Below, piece after piece: positions 1-8,065 of a stretch of 37,287 bases of DNA (position 1 is the first letter of the stretch; each line of letters starts with the position of its first letter). A model generated the notes under the pieces. It saw only the letters and a program-made list of their open reading frames with translations. It did no database searches and was not told the DNA's origin. The DNA is taken from contig JANYJF010000067.1 of the NCBI GenBank assembly GCA_025361885.1, positions 1 through 37,287 of the forward strand, given 5' to 3'. The position numbers and the translations under genes are program-made. The stretch is from Coriobacteriia bacterium. Its GTDB lineage: Bacteria; Actinomycetota; Coriobacteriia; Anaerosomatales; PALSA-660.

Positions 1-483
1 ATGGGCGCAAACGACGTGCCGGCGCAGATCGCACAGGACACCGCCGCGTCGATAGCCAAAGGCTCCGAGCCGTTCACCGTCACGGGCAAGGATGACGTGG
101 ACATCTCCGCGAGCCTTTCGGCTTGGACGCTGGTGTTCGACGACACAGGCAAGGTCGTGGCGGGCACGCCGGCGCTCGACGGCAAGCGCGCCGTGCCGCC
201 TACGGGCGTCTTCACGGTGGCCAAGACCTCGGGCGAGGACCGCGTGACGTGGCAGCCACGTCCGGGCGTGCGGCAGGCGGTCGTGGCTGTGCGGATCGCC
301 GGCGGCCGGGGTGTCGTGATGGCGGGCCGCTCTCTTCGCGAGACCGAGGCGCACATCGACCAGCAGGCGCGGATCGCGATCGCGGCCTGGGCGGCGATCA
401 TGGCGGCGACGCTCGTGGCTGCGCTCCTGTTCGTGCCGCAACGGATGGAGGCGGCCGAGCCGGTCGCCCCGGCGGGCCAGTAG
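1..483 (+). CDS. Membrane-anchored hypothetical protein, probably 5'-truncated by the window edge
   Basis: The frame is open from the first base and encodes 160 residues. An extracytoplasmic-looking polar domain (about 1-120) is followed by one hydrophobic segment (about 125-145, IAAWAAIMAATLVAALLF) and a short Pro/Ala-rich tail. The first codon is ATG, but no ribosome-binding site can be seen because the window starts there. The protein begins abruptly in a soluble region (GANDVPAQIAQDTA), so an N-terminal transmembrane segment probably lies upstream and the ATG may be internal. The layout of a sensor-like domain between two membrane helices is known from small membrane proteins and sensor input regions, but I recognise no family. 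No function is assigned. It could also be a complete single-TM protein. Confidence 0.6.
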   Translation: MGANDVPAQIAQDTAASIAKGSEPFTVTGKDDVDISASLSAWTLVFDDTGKVVAGTPALDGKRAVPPTGVFTVAKTSGEDRVTWQPRPGVRQAVVAVRIAGGRGVVMAGRSLRETEAHIDQQARIAIAAWAAIMAATLVAALLFVPQRMEAAEPVAPAGQ

Positions 484-520
484 CCGGCGCGGCACCGCTG
501 CGCAAGACCCGCGCGCCGGC
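483..520 (+). terminator. GC-rich hairpin after the first gene (possible terminator)
   Basis: A 9-bp perfect inverted repeat (GCCGGCGCG at 483-491 against CGCGCCGGC at 512-520) encloses a 20-nt loop just after the stop codon. There is no T-run, so termination is only a guess. A third copy of the arm occurs at 532-540. Confidence 0.3.
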
Positions 521-541
521 GGACTCGAGCTGCCGGCGCGT

Positions 542-570
542 TTGCGTGCCCGCGGCCGCGCGGCTAGCCT
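542..570 (+). promoter_or_regulatory. Candidate promoter of kimA
   Basis: TTGCGT (542-547), a 17-bp spacer, and TAGCCT (565-570). Seven bases later lies an in-frame ATG (578), the spacing expected of a leaderless mRNA. An alternative ATG at 611 has a GGGGGAC ribosome-binding site. Confidence 0.4.
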
Positions 571-610
571 ACAGGTGATGGATCCGTGCCGGCGCTTCCG
601 GGGGGACGTA

Positions 611-2452
611 ATGCCCAGCCGCATCAAACAGCTCCTGCTCGGCGACCCGCTCCACAACCGCGAGTCCGCGCACCAGCGGCTCTCGAACCCGGTCGCCCTG
701 GCGGTATTCTCGTCCGATGCGCTGTCCTCGGTCGCCTACGCCACGGAGGAGATCTTGCTCGTGCTCATCCTGGCGGGTGCGGCGGCGCTGTCCGTGGCTC
801 TGCCCATCGCCATCGCCATCGGGTTGCTGCTCATCATCGTGGCCACCTCGTACCGCCAGACGATCAAGGCGTATCCCGGCGGCGGCGGCGCCTACATAGT
901 CGCGAAGGAGAACCTCGGAGTGAACGCCGGCCTGGTCGCCGGCGGGTCGCTGCTCGTGGACTACGTGCTGACTGTCGCCGTGTCGATATCTGCTGGCACC
1001 GCGGCGATCACCTCAGCGTTCCCCGCGCTCGAGCGGTACACGATCGTCATCGCGCTGGCGCTGCTGACGGTGCTCGCGATGTCCAACTTGCGCGGCGTCA
1101 GGGAATCGGGCGCGGTGTTCGCGGGGCCGACGTTCTTCTTCGTGTTCATGATGGCGATCCTGATCGTCGTCGGGCTTTTCAAGGTGCTGACGGGCGGAAC
1201 GATCGCGGTACCCGCGCACCCCGCGCCCGTGACCCAGGCGCTCACGCTCTTCCTGATACTCCGTGCGTTCGCGTCGGGATGCACCGCCATGACCGGCGTC
1301 GAGGCCATCGCCAACGGCGTCCAGGCCTTCAAGCAGCCGGAGGCCAGGAACGCGAGGCTGACGCTGACGTGGATGGCCGGCATCCTGCTGTTCATGTTCG
1401 TCGGCACGACGGTCCTCGCGACCGCCGCGCACGTGCGGCCGGGAGCCGAGACGGTGCTCTCGCAACTGGCGCGGGGGACGTTCGGAACGGGCGTGCTCTA
1501 CTACCTTCTGCAGGCGGCGACTGCGGCGATCCTGGTCCTGGCGGCCAACACCAGCTATGCGGACTTCCCCCGGCTCGGCTCGTTCATGGCGGGCGACGGA
1601 TTCCTTCCCAAGCAGCTGCGGGACACCGGCTACCGCCTCGTACATTCCAACGGCATCGTGCTGCTCACGACCGTCGCGGGAGCGCTCCTGATGGCTTTCC
1701 AGGGCGACACCAACCGCCTGATCCCGCTGTACGCGGTCGGCGTCTTCACGTCGTTCACGCTGTCGCAGGCCGGCATGGTCGTCCACTGGTGGAAGAACCG
1801 CGAGCCGGGCTGGCATGTGTCCATGGCGGTCAACGGCGCGGGAGCGGTCACCACCGCGGTGGTGCTGGTGGTGATCGCCGTGACGAAGTTCTTACACGGG
1901 GCGTGGCTGGTCATCATCCTGGTGCCGGTGCTGGTCATCTACTTCAAGTTCATCCACGCGAGGTATGCCGCGGTCTTCGAGAGGCTGCGGATCACGAGCG
2001 GCGCGCTCTCGGCCACAGCATGCGGCGAGATCGAGCCGCTCCACAACCACGTGGTGCTGCTGGTCGGGACGATCGACAAGCGCATGATCCGAGCCATCCA
2101 GTACGCGAAGACGCTCAAGGCGGACAGCATGGAGGCGATCTACGTGGACCTCACCGGCGATTCAGGCGAGGCCATGCGGGATAAGTGGGAGCGCTGCGAG
2201 TTGGGGATACCGCTCACGGTGATCGACTCCCCATACCGAGAGATCATCGAACCGATCAGGGCGTACGTCAGTGCGATCCCGCGTCCCGACGTCGACCACG
2301 CGATCACAGTCATCGTGCCGGAGTTCGTGCCGGAGACGTACGTCGACTACATGCTGCACGACAAGACGTCGTTCTGGATCAAGCAGACGCTGTTCCGTCT
2401 GCCGGGCGTGATCATCGCCGACGTCCCGTTCCGGCTTGGGAGCGAGTCGTGA
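611..2452 (+). CDS. kimA: KimA/YdaO-type APC-superfamily potassium transporter
   Basis: The 613-residue protein matches Bacillus KimA along its length as I remember that sequence. The N-terminus reads SRIKQLLLGDPL, then LSSVAYATEE, YRQTIKAYPGGGGAYIV, LLVDYVLTVAVSISAG and SGCTAMTGVEAI, with about 12 membrane segments up to residue ~450 and a cytoplasmic C-terminal domain (~470-613). KimA is a high-affinity K+/H+ symporter of the plasma membrane, and in Firmicutes its activity is controlled by cyclic-di-AMP. The older label for such proteins is 'amino acid permease'. I chose ATG 611 because it fits the family N-terminus and has a GGGGGAC ribosome-binding site. ATG 578, in frame, would add 11 residues and sits 7 nt after a -10-like TAGCCT. 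The stop overlaps the start of the ABC ATPase gene. Whether this host makes cyclic-di-AMP is not visible here. Confidence 0.85.
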   Translation: MPSRIKQLLLGDPLHNRESAHQRLSNPVALAVFSSDALSSVAYATEEILLVLILAGAAALSVALPIAIAIGLLLIIVATSYRQTIKAYPGGGGAYIVAKENLGVNAGLVAGGSLLVDYVLTVAVSISAGTAAITSAFPALERYTIVIALALLTVLAMSNLRGVRESGAVFAGPTFFFVFMMAILIVVGLFKVLTGGTIAVPAHPAPVTQALTLFLILRAFASGCTAMTGVEAIANGVQAFKQPEARNARLTLTWMAGILLFMFVGTTVLATAAHVRPGAETVLSQLARGTFGTGVLYYLLQAATAAILVLAANTSYADFPRLGSFMAGDGFLPKQLRDTGYRLVHSNGIVLLTTVAGALLMAFQGDTNRLIPLYAVGVFTSFTLSQAGMVVHWWKNREPGWHVSMAVNGAGAVTTAVVLVVIAVTKFLHGAWLVIILVPVLVIYFKFIHARYAAVFERLRITSGALSATACGEIEPLHNHVVLLVGTIDKRMIRAIQYAKTLKADSMEAIYVDLTGDSGEAMRDKWERCELGIPLTVIDSPYREIIEPIRAYVSAIPRPDVDHAITVIVPEFVPETYVDYMLHDKTSFWIKQTLFRLPGVIIADVPFRLGSES

Positions 2453-3237
2453 CGGCCGCGCCGCTATTCGAGCTTCGCGACGCCGTCGTGCGCATCGGCG
2501 GGACCGAGATCCTGCACGGCGTGGACCTCACGCTGACGCTGGACGAGAACGTCGCGATCCTGGGGCCCAACGGGGCGGGCAAGTCGACTCTGGTGGCGCT
2601 GGTGACCGGCGAGCGCCGGGCGCTCGTGCGCGACGACGGGTCCTCACCCGTGCGGGTCCTCGGCCGCGACCGATGGGACCTGTTCGAGATCCGTCGGCAG
2701 TTGGGCGTGGTCTCCGACTCGCTGCAGACCGACTACGACCGGCATGTGAGCGTCCTCGATGCGGTGCTCTCCGGCTTCTTCGGGTCGATCGGGCTGCATC
2801 GGCACCAGTCGGTCACCGCGGACATGCGCGACCGCGCGACGGGGGCGCTCGAGCGGATGGGGATCGTGTGTCTCGCGACTCGGACTATGGACACTTTGTC
2901 CACGGGCGAGGCGAGACGCGCACTCATCGCCCGCGCGCTCGTACACGAGCCCGCGGCGCTGCTGCTCGACGAGCCCTTCCATGGTCTGGACCCGAGGGCG
3001 CGCTACGAACTGCGGGAGTCGCTGCGCGAGCTGGCAGCGGCGGGGACCGGCCTTGTGCTCGTGACGCACGAACTGGCCGAGATCGTGCCGGAGATCTCGC
3101 GAGTGATCGCGCTCCAGGACGGTCGCATCGAGGCCGACGGTCCGAAAGCCGGGTTGCTCACCGGTCCGGGCATGTCCGAGCTGTTCGGGTTCCCGGCCCG
3201 CGTGACGGAGAACGAAGGCTACTACCACCTCTGGTGA
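2449..3237 (+). CDS. ABC transporter ATP-binding protein
   Basis: A 262-residue stand-alone nucleotide-binding subunit. Walker A is GPNGAGKST (about residues 39-47), the signature is LSTGEARR, Walker B is ALLLDEPFHGLD, and the switch histidine is in LVTHE. The GTG start at 2449 overlaps the kimA stop (GTGA), so the two are translationally coupled. The signature STGEARR, lacking the usual SGGQ, and the lone ATPase without a permease next door resemble the YlmA/ModF-like ATPases, whose transport partner is often unknown. It hydrolyses ATP at the cytoplasmic face of the membrane if a permease exists elsewhere. A role with KimA is suggested only by the overlap. Substrate unknown. Confidence 0.85.
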   Translation: MTAAPLFELRDAVVRIGGTEILHGVDLTLTLDENVAILGPNGAGKSTLVALVTGERRALVRDDGSSPVRVLGRDRWDLFEIRRQLGVVSDSLQTDYDRHVSVLDAVLSGFFGSIGLHRHQSVTADMRDRATGALERMGIVCLATRTMDTLSTGEARRALIARALVHEPAALLLDEPFHGLDPRARYELRESLRELAAAGTGLVLVTHELAEIVPEISRVIALQDGRIEADGPKAGLLTGPGMSELFGFPARVTENEGYYHLW

Positions 3238-3314
3238 GGGCCGGCGACGATGGCGGGCTCATGATCACGCACTGGTTCGTCATGCTCGCCGCGACCGTTC
3301 GCTAGGGGGATCGG

Positions 3315-4565
3315 GTGCTCAAGGATCGCGACATACGCCGCGTCGTCGTGGCGCGCTTCCTGTCCCGCATGAGCGGGGAGGCGGCGTTCTTCGTCGGCAT
3401 CTGGGGCAAGGCGGCGTTCACGCTGCATGCATCCGCGGGCCAGATCGCCCTGCTCATGGGCGTGCTGTCGGTCAGCTCCATCCTGGGTACCGCGGTCGCC
3501 GGCGTTCTGATCGACCGATACGACCCTCGGCGGGTGCTGGCCGGTGCGGAGTTCTTCTTCGTGCCGGTGGCCCTGCTGTTCCTGCTGCCCAAGGAGTTGT
3601 GGCAACTGACGGTCCTGGTCGGGCTGTTCGGCTTCTTCGGTGCGCCGGTGGTCACGGCCGGCGCCTCGTTCGCGCCCTTCCTCGCCAAGGACCCCCAGGG
3701 GCTCAAGAAGGTCAACGCCCTGATCGACGGGGCCGGGTCGCTCTCGTTCGTGCTGGGGCCGGCCATCGGCGCTCTGCTCGTGCGCTTCGCATCCATCGAT
3801 TGGGTCTTCATCTTCGACGCCGCGACCTCTGTCATCGCGGTGCTGCTCATGATGGGTGTGCATATCCGGCGACCCGAGCGGCAGGCGGGCGAGCGTCGAG
3901 GCGCCTTCGCGGAGTTGCGCGAGGGGCTGCGGTTCTCGTACTCCAAACGCGGCCTGCGTTACTTCATCTTGATCGGGACCGCGACGTGGCTGGGGTTCGG
4001 CGCGTTCGGCGCGCTGGAGCCGCTGTTCTACCGCGACGTGTTGCGCACCGGCGTCGAGGCCATCGGCTGGATCAACACCCTGTTCGGTGTCGGGATACTC
4101 CTCGGCGCCTGGGCGCTGGCCAAACTGCCCGACCGGCTCGTTTCGGCGCGCGGCCTCGCGGGCGGGGCGGTGCTCGTGGGGCTGGGCGCCCTGCTGTACG
4201 TGGGGACCCGTGACATCCGCATCGTCGCGGTGGGCGCGGTGGCGTGGGGCGCGATCATCGGCGTGGTCGACCCGCTGCTGCGCACGCTCGTGCACGCCGA
4301 CTCGCCCGACGAGTACGTCGGCCGCGTCACCGGCGTGGCGCAGATGCACCGGCAGGGTGGCGAGCTGCTGCCGCTCGCTTTCGCGCCGCTTCTCGCGGCA
4401 GCCATCGGCGTGCAGGCGACCCTGATCGGCGGCGGCCTTGTGCTCGCGGTCGTAGCGGCGCTCAGCATCCCGGAGGCGATCGCGGTCGACCGGGGACGCC
4501 CGACCGGGCCCGTCCAACGCGAGCGACTCTCCCCCGACGACCAGCCCGTCTCGCCGAATCCGTAG
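3315..4565 (+). CDS. MFS transporter (exporter-like, MFS_3 type)
   Basis: 416 residues with about 12 hydrophobic segments. Features are the early ARFLSRMSGEAAFF segment, the loop-2/3 motif DRYDPRRVL (a variant of the MFS GxxxDRxGRR motif), SLSFVLGPAIGALL in the motif-C region and a cytoplasmic central loop at about 190-215. This arrangement resembles EntS/macrolide-type exporters of the MFS_3 group. GTG 3315 follows an AGGGGGA ribosome-binding site at 3304-3310. It is 77 bp downstream of the ABC ATPase gene and may be in the same transcript. The C-terminal ~25 residues are Pro/Arg-rich and cytoplasmic. Proton-driven efflux is the family mechanism; the substrate is not readable. Confidence 0.8.
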   Translation: MLKDRDIRRVVVARFLSRMSGEAAFFVGIWGKAAFTLHASAGQIALLMGVLSVSSILGTAVAGVLIDRYDPRRVLAGAEFFFVPVALLFLLPKELWQLTVLVGLFGFFGAPVVTAGASFAPFLAKDPQGLKKVNALIDGAGSLSFVLGPAIGALLVRFASIDWVFIFDAATSVIAVLLMMGVHIRRPERQAGERRGAFAELREGLRFSYSKRGLRYFILIGTATWLGFGAFGALEPLFYRDVLRTGVEAIGWINTLFGVGILLGAWALAKLPDRLVSARGLAGGAVLVGLGALLYVGTRDIRIVAVGAVAWGAIIGVVDPLLRTLVHADSPDEYVGRVTGVAQMHRQGGELLPLAFAPLLAAAIGVQATLIGGGLVLAVVAALSIPEAIAVDRGRPTGPVQRERLSPDDQPVSPNP

Positions 4566-4599
4566 CATCGGGGCCCCTCGCGCGGTGACGGCGCTGCCG

Positions 4600-4605
4600 T
4601 ACAAT
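4600..4605 (+). promoter_or_regulatory. Candidate -10 element (TACAAT)
   Basis: A near-consensus TACAAT lies 44 bp before the amidotransferase start. No good -35 is visible at 16-18 bp, so confidence is low. Confidence 0.3.
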
Positions 4606-4649
4606 CGAGGCGTCCGTGAATACCGCCATGGCCGGGGGGTCCGAGCACG

Positions 4650-5360
4650 ATGCACCTTCACTACATCCAGCACGCGCCGTACGAGCCGCCAGCAGCGATC
4701 GCCGACTGGGCGCGCGAACGCGGCTTCCGCATGTCGATGACGCTTGCCGTCACCGAGGAATGGCCCAGCCTTGACGATATCGACTGGCTCGTCATCATGG
4801 GCGGGTCCATGGGCGCGTACGAGGTCGGCGTGCACCCGTGGCTCGTCTCCGAGAAGCGCTTCATCCGCCAGGCCATCGACGCGGGCAAGGCCGTGCTCGG
4901 CGTCTGCCTCGGCGGCCAGCTCGTCGCCGACGCGCTCGGCGGCGAGGTCGAGCACAACGAGTTCGAGGAGATCGGCTGGTTCCCGGTGACGCTGACCCTC
5001 GAGATGGCGGAGTCGGCCGTCTTCCGCAAGCTCCCGCGCTCGTTCGTGACCGGCCTGTGGCACGGCGACACGTTCTCGATCCCGGATGGGGCCGTACGCA
5101 TGGCCTCGAGCGAAGGCTGCGTGAACCAGGCTTTCGAGTACGCCGAGGGCCGCGTGGTCGGGCTGCAGTTCCACCCCGAGTGGCGCCGCGAGGACGTCCG
5201 CGCGCTGTTCGAGCACTGCGGCAGTGACATCGCTCCCGGTGGCCCGTACGTCCAGACCGCCGACGAGTTGCTCGGTGCCCCGGACGAGGTGTTCACCGCG
5301 AACCACGAGCTCCTCTTCGCACTGCTGGATGACATGGAATTCGTGAGGTCGGATGCCTGA
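4650..5360 (+). CDS. Class I glutamine amidotransferase-like protein (GMP-synthase-like)
   Basis: A 236-residue single-domain protein of the GATase1 fold. MGGSMGAYE forms the oxyanion loop region (about 50-58), GVCLGGQ carries the nucleophile Cys, LQFHPEW carries the catalytic His with the Glu two residues later, and LWHGDTFSIP is typical of the GMP-synthase-like subgroup (YfeJ/CobB-independent type). The Cys-His-Glu triad is complete, so hydrolysis of glutamine or a gamma-glutamyl amide is likely, but no synthetase domain is fused or adjacent. Such orphan amidotransferases have been linked to gamma-glutamyl peptide or polyamine breakdown; the actual substrate is unknown. ATG 4650 follows GGGGGGTCCGAG. 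A TACAAT-like -10 lies 44 bp upstream. Confidence 0.85.
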   Translation: MHLHYIQHAPYEPPAAIADWARERGFRMSMTLAVTEEWPSLDDIDWLVIMGGSMGAYEVGVHPWLVSEKRFIRQAIDAGKAVLGVCLGGQLVADALGGEVEHNEFEEIGWFPVTLTLEMAESAVFRKLPRSFVTGLWHGDTFSIPDGAVRMASSEGCVNQAFEYAEGRVVGLQFHPEWRREDVRALFEHCGSDIAPGGPYVQTADELLGAPDEVFTANHELLFALLDDMEFVRSDA

Positions 5361-5420
5361 CATCATCACCGCCGAAGGGCTAACGTCCGTTTCGACGCTC
5401 TGCGTGAGTTGACGTCCCCC

Positions 5421-5465
5421 GCGGTCGCGGCCCGTTTTGACCGCGCCGGAGGGCGAGGGTAGAGT
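5421..5465 (+). promoter_or_regulatory. Promoter with overlapping inverted repeat, upstream of the EamA gene
   Basis: TTGACC (5437-5442), exactly 17 bp, then TAGAGT (5460-5465). An inverted repeat GCGGTC (5421-5426)/GACCGC (5439-5444) overlaps the -35 and could be an operator. Confidence 0.5.
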
Positions 5466-5568
5466 GCGGATACGCTGCGGACCTCCGCGGCGCTGAAATG
5501 ACCCATTGGAGTGATGCACCATCGCCTCGGACAACGGTTCCGCCTCGTCGCGATACGGCCTGAAGCCC

Positions 5569-6513
5569 GTGCTCGCCGCGATCTTCGCGGTCGTCGTGTG
5601 GTCCTCGGCGTTCGCGGGGGTCAGCACCGTCGTGGTCCCTTCCGCGCATGCGTACTCGCCGGGGGAGGCCGCCCTTCTGCGCTTCCTGGTGGCCTCCGCG
5701 GCCACGGGCCTGTGGGCGCTCGCGACGAGGATGCGCCTGCCCGACCGCGAGGACCTGCCGCGCCTGGCGATGGCGGCACTGCTCGGCATCACCACCTACC
5801 ACCTGGCCTTCAACTACGGAGAGTCGACTGTCTCCGCCGGGGCCGCGTCGCTCGTAATCGCGGCCGGCCCCATCTTCACGGCGCTGCTGGCCGTAGCGTT
5901 CCTGGGCGAACGGCTCAACGGCTGGGGCTGGGCAGGCGTTCTGACGGCGTTCACCGGCGTATCCGCCATCGCTTTCGGCGAAGGCAGGGGCGGCTTCGGG
6001 TTCTCGCCGGGCGTGCTCATCGTGGCGGTCGCAGCCATGGCGACCGCCGGGTACTTCGTGGTGTCGAAGAAGCCGCTTCGCAAGTACAGCGCTCTCGAGT
6101 TCACGTTCTACGCGATCTGGCTCGGGACCATCCCGATGCTCGTGTTCGCACCCGGACTGGTGCGGCATATCCAGACCGCTCCCGCATGGGCCACCTGGAC
6201 GGTCGTCTACCTGGGCGTGTTCCCCGGTGCGCTGGCCTACACGGTGTGGTCGTACGCGCTGCAGAAGATGCCGGCGTCGACCACGGCGAGCTTCCTGTAC
6301 GGCCAGCCGGTGCTCGCCACGCTCGTGGCGTGGGTATGGCAGGGCGTCGTCCCGTCGGGGGTCACGCTCGTCGGTGGCGCGATAGCGCTGGGCGGAGTGC
6401 TGCTCGTCAACTTCAAGGGCCGCCCCACTGCGGCCTCCGCGGGCCAGGTCGCGAGCGGTGAGGCCGCCGTCGAGACCGACGCCGTCGTCGCGGAGGTATC
6501 GGAAGGCGAATGA
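5569..6513 (+). CDS. EamA/DMT-family transporter
   Basis: Ten hydrophobic segments in two EamA repeats. The first runs from VVVWSSAFAG through GITTYHLAFNYGE and LVIAAGPIFTALLA to FLGERLNGWGWAG; the second runs from VLIVAVAAMATAGYFVVSKK to FLYGQPVLATLVAWVWQG. The polar C-terminal tail is about 35 residues. Members of this family export or import metabolites such as amino acids at the inner membrane; the substrate cannot be deduced. GTG 5569 is the first standard start after the in-frame stop at 5512, but the preceding 16 codons (5521-5568) also read like coding sequence, ending RYGLKP right before the first helix. GGAG (5508-5511) sits 9 nt before an ATC at 5521, so an unusual ATC start is possible. 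Confidence 0.8.
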   Translation: MLAAIFAVVVWSSAFAGVSTVVVPSAHAYSPGEAALLRFLVASAATGLWALATRMRLPDREDLPRLAMAALLGITTYHLAFNYGESTVSAGAASLVIAAGPIFTALLAVAFLGERLNGWGWAGVLTAFTGVSAIAFGEGRGGFGFSPGVLIVAVAAMATAGYFVVSKKPLRKYSALEFTFYAIWLGTIPMLVFAPGLVRHIQTAPAWATWTVVYLGVFPGALAYTVWSYALQKMPASTTASFLYGQPVLATLVAWVWQGVVPSGVTLVGGAIALGGVLLVNFKGRPTAASAGQVASGEAAVETDAVVAEVSEGE

Positions 6514-6627
6514 CCCGTTGGCGACGACCGTTCCCGTGCCCAGGTCGAGGGCGCCGAGGGGGCTGCGGATCCGACACGCGGATGGTGTACGATTGCGGCC
6601 AGAATCCCACGGAAGGGAACCGTCGAG

Positions 6628-7206
6628 ATGAAGCGATACCTCCTGCTCGCCACGATCGCCATGGCTGTCGTGGCCCTGCTGCTCGTGGGCTGCGACAACA
6701 CCACGGCACAGGCGAACGCGCTCATCGGGCAGGCCGATGCACACATGAAGAAGTCCATCGCGCTCGGTGACGAGGCGGCGACGCTGGAGCAGGACCTGAA
6801 CAACCTCGACGGGAGTCCGGCCTCGGCTGCCAAGGGCCTGGAACTCATCGCACAAGTGAAGGTCAAGCTGGTCCAGCAGAAGACCGAGATGGAAGGCGCG
6901 AAGCTGGCGTACGCGGGCGTGGACAAGATCGACGTGAAGCCCCAGGTCAAGAAGTACGCGAAACTCGAGGCTGCGGTCATCGACATCGGCATCGCTCGCA
7001 ACGCCGAGTACATGAAGCTCTACGATGCCATGACCGTCATGTTCACAGGCATTCGCGACAACAAGGCGACCGAGAAGCAGACGGCGGAATTCCTGACGGT
7101 CTCCGACGCGATCACCGCCAAGATCGATGAGCTCACAAAGGCCGCCAACCAGGCATCTGACGACGCGGTGGCCTACTATAAGGCGGACGTAGCGCCCAAG
7201 AAGTAG
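6628..7206 (+). CDS. Putative lipoprotein, helical, unknown function
   Basis: 192 residues. The N-terminus has Lys-Arg, a hydrophobic stretch and a lipobox LLVGC (Cys about residue 22), which predicts lipid attachment after signal peptidase II cleavage and an extracytoplasmic location. The mature part is rich in Ala, Lys and Glu with heptad-like spacing (EQDLNNLDG, AQVKVKLVQQKTEME, KYAKLEAAVIDIG), which suggests a helical bundle or coiled coil. ATG 6628 has a good ribosome-binding site (GGAAGGGAAC). A TACGAT -10-like hexamer at 6588-6593 is the only promoter hint in the 114-bp gap before it. The gene is followed by a convergent acylphosphatase gene. No family recognised. Confidence 0.75.
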   Translation: MKRYLLLATIAMAVVALLLVGCDNTTAQANALIGQADAHMKKSIALGDEAATLEQDLNNLDGSPASAAKGLELIAQVKVKLVQQKTEMEGAKLAYAGVDKIDVKPQVKKYAKLEAAVIDIGIARNAEYMKLYDAMTVMFTGIRDNKATEKQTAEFLTVSDAITAKIDELTKAANQASDDAVAYYKADVAPKK

Positions 7207-7252
7207 CGGTCGGCATCTGCTCGAGCGTGGGTGCCGTGGCCGGTCCTCCGTG

Positions 7253-7531
7253 CTACCGGATCGAGAACCCGAACTCTCCCGCGGTCGGCTCCCACACGGT
7301 CTCCACCGCGTCCACTCGGGCGTGCTGCGGTCCCACCGCCATGTACCGCAGCATCGAGTCCACGGCCGCGTGTGAACCCTCGAAGGCCGCCTCGACGTCT
7401 CCGTCCTCCAGGTTGCGCACCCATCCCGCAACGCCGGCGGCGCGAGCCTGGAAGGCTGTGGACTGCCGGAAGTACACCCCCTGGACGCGCCCCGAGATGA
7501 TGGTTCGCGCCCGCACGATGTCGTCCGTCAT
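7253..7531 (-). CDS. acyP: Acylphosphatase
   Basis: A 92-residue protein with the two acylphosphatase signatures: GRVQGVYFRQST (phosphate-binding loop and catalytic Arg) and GWVRNLEDGDVEAAFEG (catalytic Asn in VRNLEDG). The fold hydrolyses the acyl-phosphate bond of small cytoplasmic metabolites such as acetyl- or carbamoyl-phosphate. Length is typical for the family. The start at 7531 (MTDDIVRA) was chosen over one 15 codons upstream because a perfect GGAGG stands 9-12 nt before it. The gene is convergent with the lipoprotein gene and divergent from the DUF1232 gene, so it is probably monocistronic. Confidence 0.93.
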   Translation of the reverse strand: MTDDIVRARTIISGRVQGVYFRQSTAFQARAAGVAGWVRNLEDGDVEAAFEGSHAAVDSMLRYMAVGPQHARVDAVETVWEPTAGEFGFSIR

Positions 7532-7571
7532 GCCTCTCGCCTCCGGATGGTGGCCGCGCCTGTCGCGGCGG

Positions 7572-7577
7572 TACAAT
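7572..7577 (+). promoter_or_regulatory. Candidate -10 element (TACAAT)
   Basis: TACAAT lies 58 bp before the GTG of the DUF1232 gene in the divergent gap. The -35 region is not convincing. Confidence 0.3.
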
Positions 7578-7635
7578 CGTGGGGCATCCGGGAGCGTGAC
7601 TCAAGCAGACGCAGTGTCGATCGGAGGGTGGCCGC

Positions 7636-8034
7636 GTGCCATCGGTGTTCCAGCGCCTCAAAGCACGAGCGAAGATCCTCAAGACCCAGACACACGCGCT
7701 CTATCTCGTGTATCGCGACCCGCGCTGCCCTTGGTACGCCCGCGCGCTCGCCATCGCCGTGGTCGCTTACGCCGTCAGCCCGATCGACCTCATACCGGAC
7801 CCGATACCGGTACTCGGCTATCTCGACGACGCCCTCATCATCCCGGCGGGCTTCTGGCTCGCGCTCAGGCTGGTACCGACCGATGTCCTGGCCGAAGCGC
7901 GACGGGCCGCCCAATCGGCCGACATCGACTTGGGACCGGCGGGGCGCGCCGCAGCGGCGATCGTGGTCGTGACGTGGTTGGCCGTAGCCGCCCTCGTCAC
8001 ATGGATCGCATGGCGCGTCGTCGCGGCGCGCTGA
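7636..8034 (+). CDS. DUF1232 (YkvA-like) membrane protein
   Basis: 132 residues. The diagnostic DUF1232 core reads YAVSPIDLIPDPIPVLGYLDD (about residues 37-57), flanked by hydrophobic segments before it and after it (LIIPAGFWLALRLV). A further C-terminal helix (IVVVTWLAVAALVTWIAW) makes about three membrane passes. Function of the family is unknown. The GTG start has a GGAGGG ribosome-binding site 8-9 nt upstream. It is 31 bp upstream of the nitroreductase-like gene and may be co-transcribed with it. Confidence 0.85.
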   Translation: MPSVFQRLKARAKILKTQTHALYLVYRDPRCPWYARALAIAVVAYAVSPIDLIPDPIPVLGYLDDALIIPAGFWLALRLVPTDVLAEARRAAQSADIDLGPAGRAAAAIVVVTWLAVAALVTWIAWRVVAAR

Positions 8035-8065
8035 AATCGACGTAGGGGGAAGGTGGGGAAGCACC

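Noticed and set aside
3261-3305. 14-codon ATG frame between the ABC ATPase and MFS genes
   Set aside because: No ribosome-binding site or conserved feature; likely chance in a short gap.
5354-5413. 19-codon frame overlapping the amidotransferase stop
   Set aside because: Too short, no family-like features, and it ends before the EamA promoter.
3222-5795. Long minus-strand open frame opposite the MFS and amidotransferase genes
   Set aside because: Arg/Asp/Gln/His-rich composition typical of the antisense shadow of GC-rich genes; no domain recognisable.
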